NCBI RefSeq assembly: GCF_902506505.1
Contig: NZ_LR733406.1
Coordinates: forward strand, 3,303,679 to 3,367,678
DNA: 64,000 nucleotides
Direction of reading: 5' to 3'
Origin: Pseudomonas sp. 8AS
GTDB lineage: Bacteria; Pseudomonadota; Gammaproteobacteria; Pseudomonadales; Pseudomonadaceae
Part shown: piece after piece, positions 60,329 to 64,000 of the stretch
Layout: each line of letters opens with the position of its first letter
Numbering within the stretch: the stretch's first letter is position 1
Program-made: the position numbers and the translations under genes
Notes under the pieces: generated by a model
Database searches by the model: none
The model's input: only the letters and a program-made list of their open reading frames with translations
Told to the model about the DNA's origin: nothing

Positions 60329-62568
60329 GCCTTACCCTCTTCCGCCACGCGGATGCCGGCCTGGGCCGCCAGGCCGAGGAAGTTGGGGAACGAGGTGGCC
60401 ACATTGGCGCAGTCGTGGATGCGGATCGGCGCGCTGGCGCGCAGCGAGGCCACGCTGAAGGACATGGCGATGCGGTGGTCGCCATGGCTCCACACTTCGC
60501 CACCGCCGATCGGGCCACCTTCGATGATGATGCCGTCCGGGGTCGGCTCGGCCTTGACGCCCAGGGCGAGCAGACCGTCGGCCATCACCTGGATGCGATC
60601 AGACTCCTTGACCCGCAGCTCCTCGGCGCCGCGCAGCACAGTGCGCCCTTCGGCACAGGCCGCGGCGACGAACAGCACCGGGAATTCGTCGATGGCCAGC
60701 GGCACCAGGTCTTCCGGAATGTCGATGCCTTTCAGCTTGGCGGCGCGCACGCGCAGATCCGCCACCGGTTCGCCACCCACCTCGCGCTGGTTTTCCAGGC
60801 TGATATCGGCGCCCATCAGCTTGAGGATATCGATCACCCCGGTACGGGTCGGGTTGATGCCGACATGCTCCAGCACCAGCTCGGAGCCCTCGGCGATACT
60901 CGCCGCCACCAGAAAGAAGGCCGCCGAAGAGATGTCGGCCGGGACTTCGATATGGGTGGCACTGAGCTTGTGGCCGGACTCGACGCTGGCGACATTGCCG
61001 TCGACCGTCACCGGGTAGCCGAAGCCGCGCAGCATGCGCTCAGTATGGTCACGGGTCGGCGCCGGCTCGGTCACCGCGGTGTCACCGGCGGCATACAGGC
61101 CGGCCAGCAGCAGGCAGGACTTGACCTGGGCGCTGGCCATTGGCATTTCGTAATGCATGCCGGTCAGGCGCTGGCCGCCCTTGATGGTCAGCGGCGGACG
61201 CCCTTCCGGGCCGGTCTCGATGATCGCGCCCATCTCGCGCAGCGGCTTGGCCACGCGGTTCATCGGGCGCTTGGACAGCGAGGCATCGCCGGTCAGAGTG
61301 GTGTCGAACGGCTGCCCGGCGAGCAGACCGGACAGCAGGCGCATGGACGTACCCGAGTTGCCCACATAGAGCGGGCCGGGCGGCGGCTTGAGACCATTGA
61401 GGCCGACCCCGTGAATGGTCACCCGACCGTGATGCGGGCCTTCGATGACCACCCCCATGTCGCGGAACGCCTGCAGGGTCGCCAGCGCATCCTCGCCTTC
61501 GAGGAAGCCCTCCACCTCGGTGGTGCCTTCAGCCAGCGAGCCGAGCATGATCGAGCGGTGGGAAATCGACTTGTCGCCCGGCACGCGGATGCGGCCGGAC
61601 AGGGAGCCACCAGGATTGGCGAGGAAAATCAGGTCGTTCGAATGCATGGCGTCCACATAGGCCCGACGGGCCAGGATTTTACTGAAATGCTCGCGGGCAA
61701 CCCGGGCGCGGGTAAACACGCCCAGCAGTTGATGCCCGTCCCCTGCGTCAACCGCGTCGCGCAAGGCGTCGAGGTCGTCGCGAAATGCATCAAGGGTGCG
61801 CAGCACCGCCTCGCGGTTGGCGAGGAAGATGTCGTGCCACATCACCGGATCACTGCCGGCAATCCGCGTGAAGTCGCGGAACCCCCCGGCGGCGTAACGG
61901 AAAATCTCCAGGTTCTCGCTGCGCTTGGCCAGCGAATCAACCAGGGTAAAGGCCAGCAGGTGCGGCAGATGGCTGGTGGCGGCGAGCACCTGGTCATGGT
62001 GCTCGACCTGCATGTGCTCGACATCCGCACCCAGCGCGCGCCACAGCCCGTCGATCAGCGCCAGGGCAGCCGGATCGGTGGCCTCCAGCGGCGTCAGGAT
62101 CACCTTGTGACGACGAAACAAACCGGCATTGGCAGCTTCCACCCCGCTCTGCTCGGAGCCGGCAATCGGGTGGCCCGGCACGAAACGCGGGTTGTCACTG
62201 CTAAAGGCCAGGCGCGCCGCGCGCACCACATTGCCCTTGGCGCTGCCGACATCGGTGAGCAGCGCATCGCCCAGTTCGAACCCCGCCAGCTGCGCCAGCA
62301 GCTTCTCCATGGCCAGGATAGGCACCGCCAGCTGGATCACCGCAGCCCCCTGACAGGCGGCCGCCAGGTCGGTTTCGCAGCGATCGACTACGCCCAGCTC
62401 CACGGCCAGGCGACGCGACTCGGCATCCAGGTCGACGCCGACCACCTCGGTGAACAAGCCTTTCTCGCGCATGCCCTTGGCAAACGAGCCGCCGATCAGG
62501 CCCAGGCCGACCACCACCAGGCGGCCGAGCTTGCCAGGCACAGATGGCGCGGACATGACATCAGCCAC
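60325..62568 (-). CDS. tyrA-aroA: Fused prephenate dehydrogenase / EPSP synthase
   Basis: The 747-residue protein has an N-terminal TyrA domain (residues about 12-300: [51 protein letters not shown]). A C-terminal AroA domain follows (about 315-747: [56 protein letters not shown]). The first makes hydroxyphenylpyruvate or arogenate products for tyrosine; the second makes EPSP in the shikimate pathway. This fusion is known in Pseudomonas. GTG 62568 overlaps hisC by eight bases; ATG 62556 is the alternative. Confidence 0.96.
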   Translation of the reverse strand: MADVMSAPSVPGKLGRLVVVGLGLIGGSFAKGMREKGLFTEVVGVDLDAESRRLAVELGVVDRCETDLAAACQGAAVIQLAVPILAMEKLLAQLAGFELGDALLTDVGSAKGNVVRAARLAFSSDNPRFVPGHPIAGSEQSGVEAANAGLFRRHKVILTPLEATDPAALALIDGLWRALGADVEHMQVEHHDQVLAATSHLPHLLAFTLVDSLAKRSENLEIFRYAAGGFRDFTRIAGSDPVMWHDIFLANREAVLRTLDAFRDDLDALRDAVDAGDGHQLLGVFTRARVAREHFSKILARRAYVDAMHSNDLIFLANPGGSLSGRIRVPGDKSISHRSIMLGSLAEGTTEVEGFLEGEDALATLQAFRDMGVVIEGPHHGRVTIHGVGLNGLKPPPGPLYVGNSGTSMRLLSGLLAGQPFDTTLTGDASLSKRPMNRVAKPLREMGAIIETGPEGRPPLTIKGGQRLTGMHYEMPMASAQVKSCLLLAGLYAAGDTAVTEPAPTRDHTERMLRGFGYPVTVDGNVASVESGHKLSATHIEVPADISSAAFFLVAASIAEGSELVLEHVGINPTRTGVIDILKLMGADISLENQREVGGEPVADLRVRAAKLKGIDIPEDLVPLAIDEFPVLFVAAACAEGRTVLRGAEELRVKESDRIQVMADGLLALGVKAEPTPDGIIIEGGPIGGGEVWSHGDHRIAMSFSVASLRASAPIRIHDCANVATSFPNFLGLAAQAGIRVAEEGKA

Positions 62569-63673
62569 GCGCGAGCACCTGACCCAGCACGTCGAGGAAG
62601 CGGGCGTTTTCCGCCTGGGTGCCGATGGACACGCGCAGGAAAGTCGGCATGCCGTAACCGGCCACCGGGCGCACGATCACCCCGGCCTGCAGCAGCGCCT
62701 GGTTGATCGGCGCGGCATCGCGAGCGAAATCCACGGCGATGAAGTTGCCCTTGCTGGGAATCCACTGCAGCCCCAGCGCGGCCAGGCCGGCTTCCAGCTG
62801 AGCCATGCCGGCGTCGTTGACTCGACGGCTCTCGGCCAGATAGTCGGCATCGTCCAGCGCGGCGCAGGCGGCGCCCAGGGCCAGGCTGTTGACGTTGAAC
62901 GGCTGGCGTACGCGGTTGAGCACATCGGCCACCTGCGGCGAAGACAGCGCATAGCCGACGCGCAGCGACGCCAGGCCATAGGCCTTGGAGAAGGTACGCG
63001 AGACGATCAGATTGGGGTAGCGCGCCAGGTAGTCGAGACCGTCCGGCAGCTCGTCACCCTCGGCGTATTCGATATAGGCCTCGTCCAGCACCACCAGCAC
63101 ATCCTGCGGCACACGGGCGAGGAAGGACTCCAGCGCAGCCGGGCCAAACCAGGTGCCGGTCGGGTTGTTCGGGTTGGCGACGAACACCACACGGGTGTTG
63201 GCGTCTATGGCCGCCAGCATGGCCTCCAGGTCGTGGCCATGGTCCCTGGCCGGCACCGCCTTGCCCTGGGCGCCGACCGCCTGGGTGGCAATCGGGTACA
63301 CGGCGAAGGCGTACTGGCTGAATACCGCATTCAACCCCGGCGCCAGCCAGGCGCGAGCGACCAGGTCGAGGATGTCGTTGGAGCCATTGCCCAGGGTCAC
63401 CTGCGCCACGCTCACGCCGCAACGCGCGGCCAGCCTGGCCTTCAGCTCGAAGCCGTTGCCGTCCGGGTAGCGGGTCAGCTCGGGCAGTGCCGCACGAATG
63501 GCTGCCAACGCCTTCGGCGACGGGCCCAGCGGGTTCTCGTTGCTGGCCAGCTTGACGATGCCGGCCGGGTCGAGATTCAGCTCGCGAGCCAGTTCATCGA
63601 CCGGCTTGCCCGGCACGTAGGGCGAGAGTTTCTGCACGCCCGGCACGGCACGGGCGAGGAAATCGCAACTCAT
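62561..63673 (-). CDS. hisC: Aspartate/histidinol-phosphate-type aminotransferase (HisC2)
   Basis: The 370-residue PLP enzyme has the lysine in SRTFSKAYGLASLRVGYAL, the NPNNPTG motif in FVANPNNPTGTW, and IVKLASNENPLGPSPKAL near the N-terminus. In the pheA-hisC2-tyrA-aroA block it is expected to transaminate aromatic keto acids as well as, or instead of, histidinol phosphate. It lies nine bases after pheA. Confidence 0.94.
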   Translation of the reverse strand: MSCDFLARAVPGVQKLSPYVPGKPVDELARELNLDPAGIVKLASNENPLGPSPKALAAIRAALPELTRYPDGNGFELKARLAARCGVSVAQVTLGNGSNDILDLVARAWLAPGLNAVFSQYAFAVYPIATQAVGAQGKAVPARDHGHDLEAMLAAIDANTRVVFVANPNNPTGTWFGPAALESFLARVPQDVLVVLDEAYIEYAEGDELPDGLDYLARYPNLIVSRTFSKAYGLASLRVGYALSSPQVADVLNRVRQPFNVNSLALGAACAALDDADYLAESRRVNDAGMAQLEAGLAALGLQWIPSKGNFIAVDFARDAAPINQALLQAGVIVRPVAGYGMPTFLRVSIGTQAENARFLDVLGQVLARG

Positions 63674-63682
63674 GGGGGCTCC

Positions 63683-64000
63683 TTAGAGGACCGCTTTCGG
63701 GTAGGAACCCAGCACCTTGAGGGCTACGGCTTCCTGATTGATCTTTTCCAGCACGTCCTTGATCAGCGGGTCCTGGTGATGGCCGACGAAATCGATGAAG
63801 AACACGTAGGTCCACTTGCCGCTGCGCGACGGGCGGGTCTCGATGCGGGTCAGGTCGATGCCATTGGTGTGGAACGGCACCAGCAGCTCGTGCAGCGCAC
63901 CCGGCTTGTTGCTCATCGACACGATGATCGAGGTCTTGTCGTCGCCGGTCGGCGGCACTTCCTGATTACCGATGATGAGGAAGCGCGTGGAGTTGTCCGG
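63683..64000 (-). CDS. pheA: Prephenate dehydratase / chorismate mutase, C-terminal part
   Basis: This is the last 105 residues of PheA, running off the right edge. It begins in the dehydratase region (NSTRFLIIGNQEVPP) and contains the phenylalanine-binding ACT domain with VSMSNKPGALHELLVPF and IDLTRIETRPSRSGKWTYVF. The GAL and ESRP-like (ETRPS) motifs are the feedback sites. It heads the aromatic amino acid block. Confidence 0.95.
   Translation of the reverse strand, partial: PDNSTRFLIIGNQEVPPTGDDKTSIIVSMSNKPGALHELLVPFHTNGIDLTRIETRPSRSGKWTYVFFIDFVGHHQDPLIKDVLEKINQEAVALKVLGSYPKAVL

Overview
This is chromosomal DNA from a gamma-proteobacterium of the genus Pseudomonas. The evidence is high-GC coding with strong G/C third positions, the fused TyrA-AroA protein, the lexA-sulA pair next to psrA, an AmrZ homologue, and gene blocks that follow the order I remember from P. 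aeruginosa PAO1. I cannot name the species. The window is almost entirely chromosomal backbone. I see no prophage, integron, CRISPR array, intact insertion sequence or rRNA.

Layout. Bases 1-6548 (minus strand) hold the envelope lipid operon yceD-rpmF-plsX-fabD-fabG-acpP-fabF-pabC-mltG. Bases 6655-13504 hold maf, sppA, a HAD phosphatase, rluC and rne with a long structured leader. Bases 13601-18282 hold miaE, three tandem double-domain universal stress proteins (the first behind a good ANR/FNR-type box) and a DUF1289 gene. Bases 18745-23516 hold acnB, a MAPEG protein with an overlapping partner, and a LysR regulator. Bases 23641-35407 are minus-strand methylthioinosine phosphorylase, nagZ, a leaderless L,D-transpeptidase and psrA, then plus-strand lexA-sulA, then minus-strand topA and fadBA. 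Bases 35789-43985 hold small conserved genes, a single-domain Usp, an ABC-F ATPase, slt, a MOSC protein and cheV.

Bases 44113-51034 are the most interesting coding block. A lipid-kinase-like gene lies downstream of a tight operon of an alkyl-DHAP-synthase-like flavoprotein, a GlpD-like flavoprotein and an FGGY kinase, and that operon is divergent from an AraC-type regulator. Its substrate is not known to me. Bases 51006-53409 hold molybdenum cofactor genes moeA, moaB and mobA. Next come tRNA-Pro(CGG), ogt, a small unknown gene, tRNA-Arg(CCT) and amrZ. The window ends with comEA, lapA, ihfB, rpsA, cmk, tyrA-aroA, hisC and the 3' end of pheA, all on the minus strand. The O-antigen locus that P. 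aeruginosa carries between ihfB and comEA is absent here.

Regulatory and non-coding structure is rich. Two 27-bp PsrA-type double operators with identical geometry sit upstream of psrA and fadB. Two SOS boxes precede lexA. Two non-coding hairpin elements of about 140 bp (18487-18625 and 41509-41649) have similar ends and look like MITEs. A 455-bp element with 18-bp terminal repeats lies at 41670-42124, and a sequence like one of its ends recurs at 21401-21430. Many long reverse-frame ORFs, for example opposite rne, topA and fadBA, are composition shadows and were left out.
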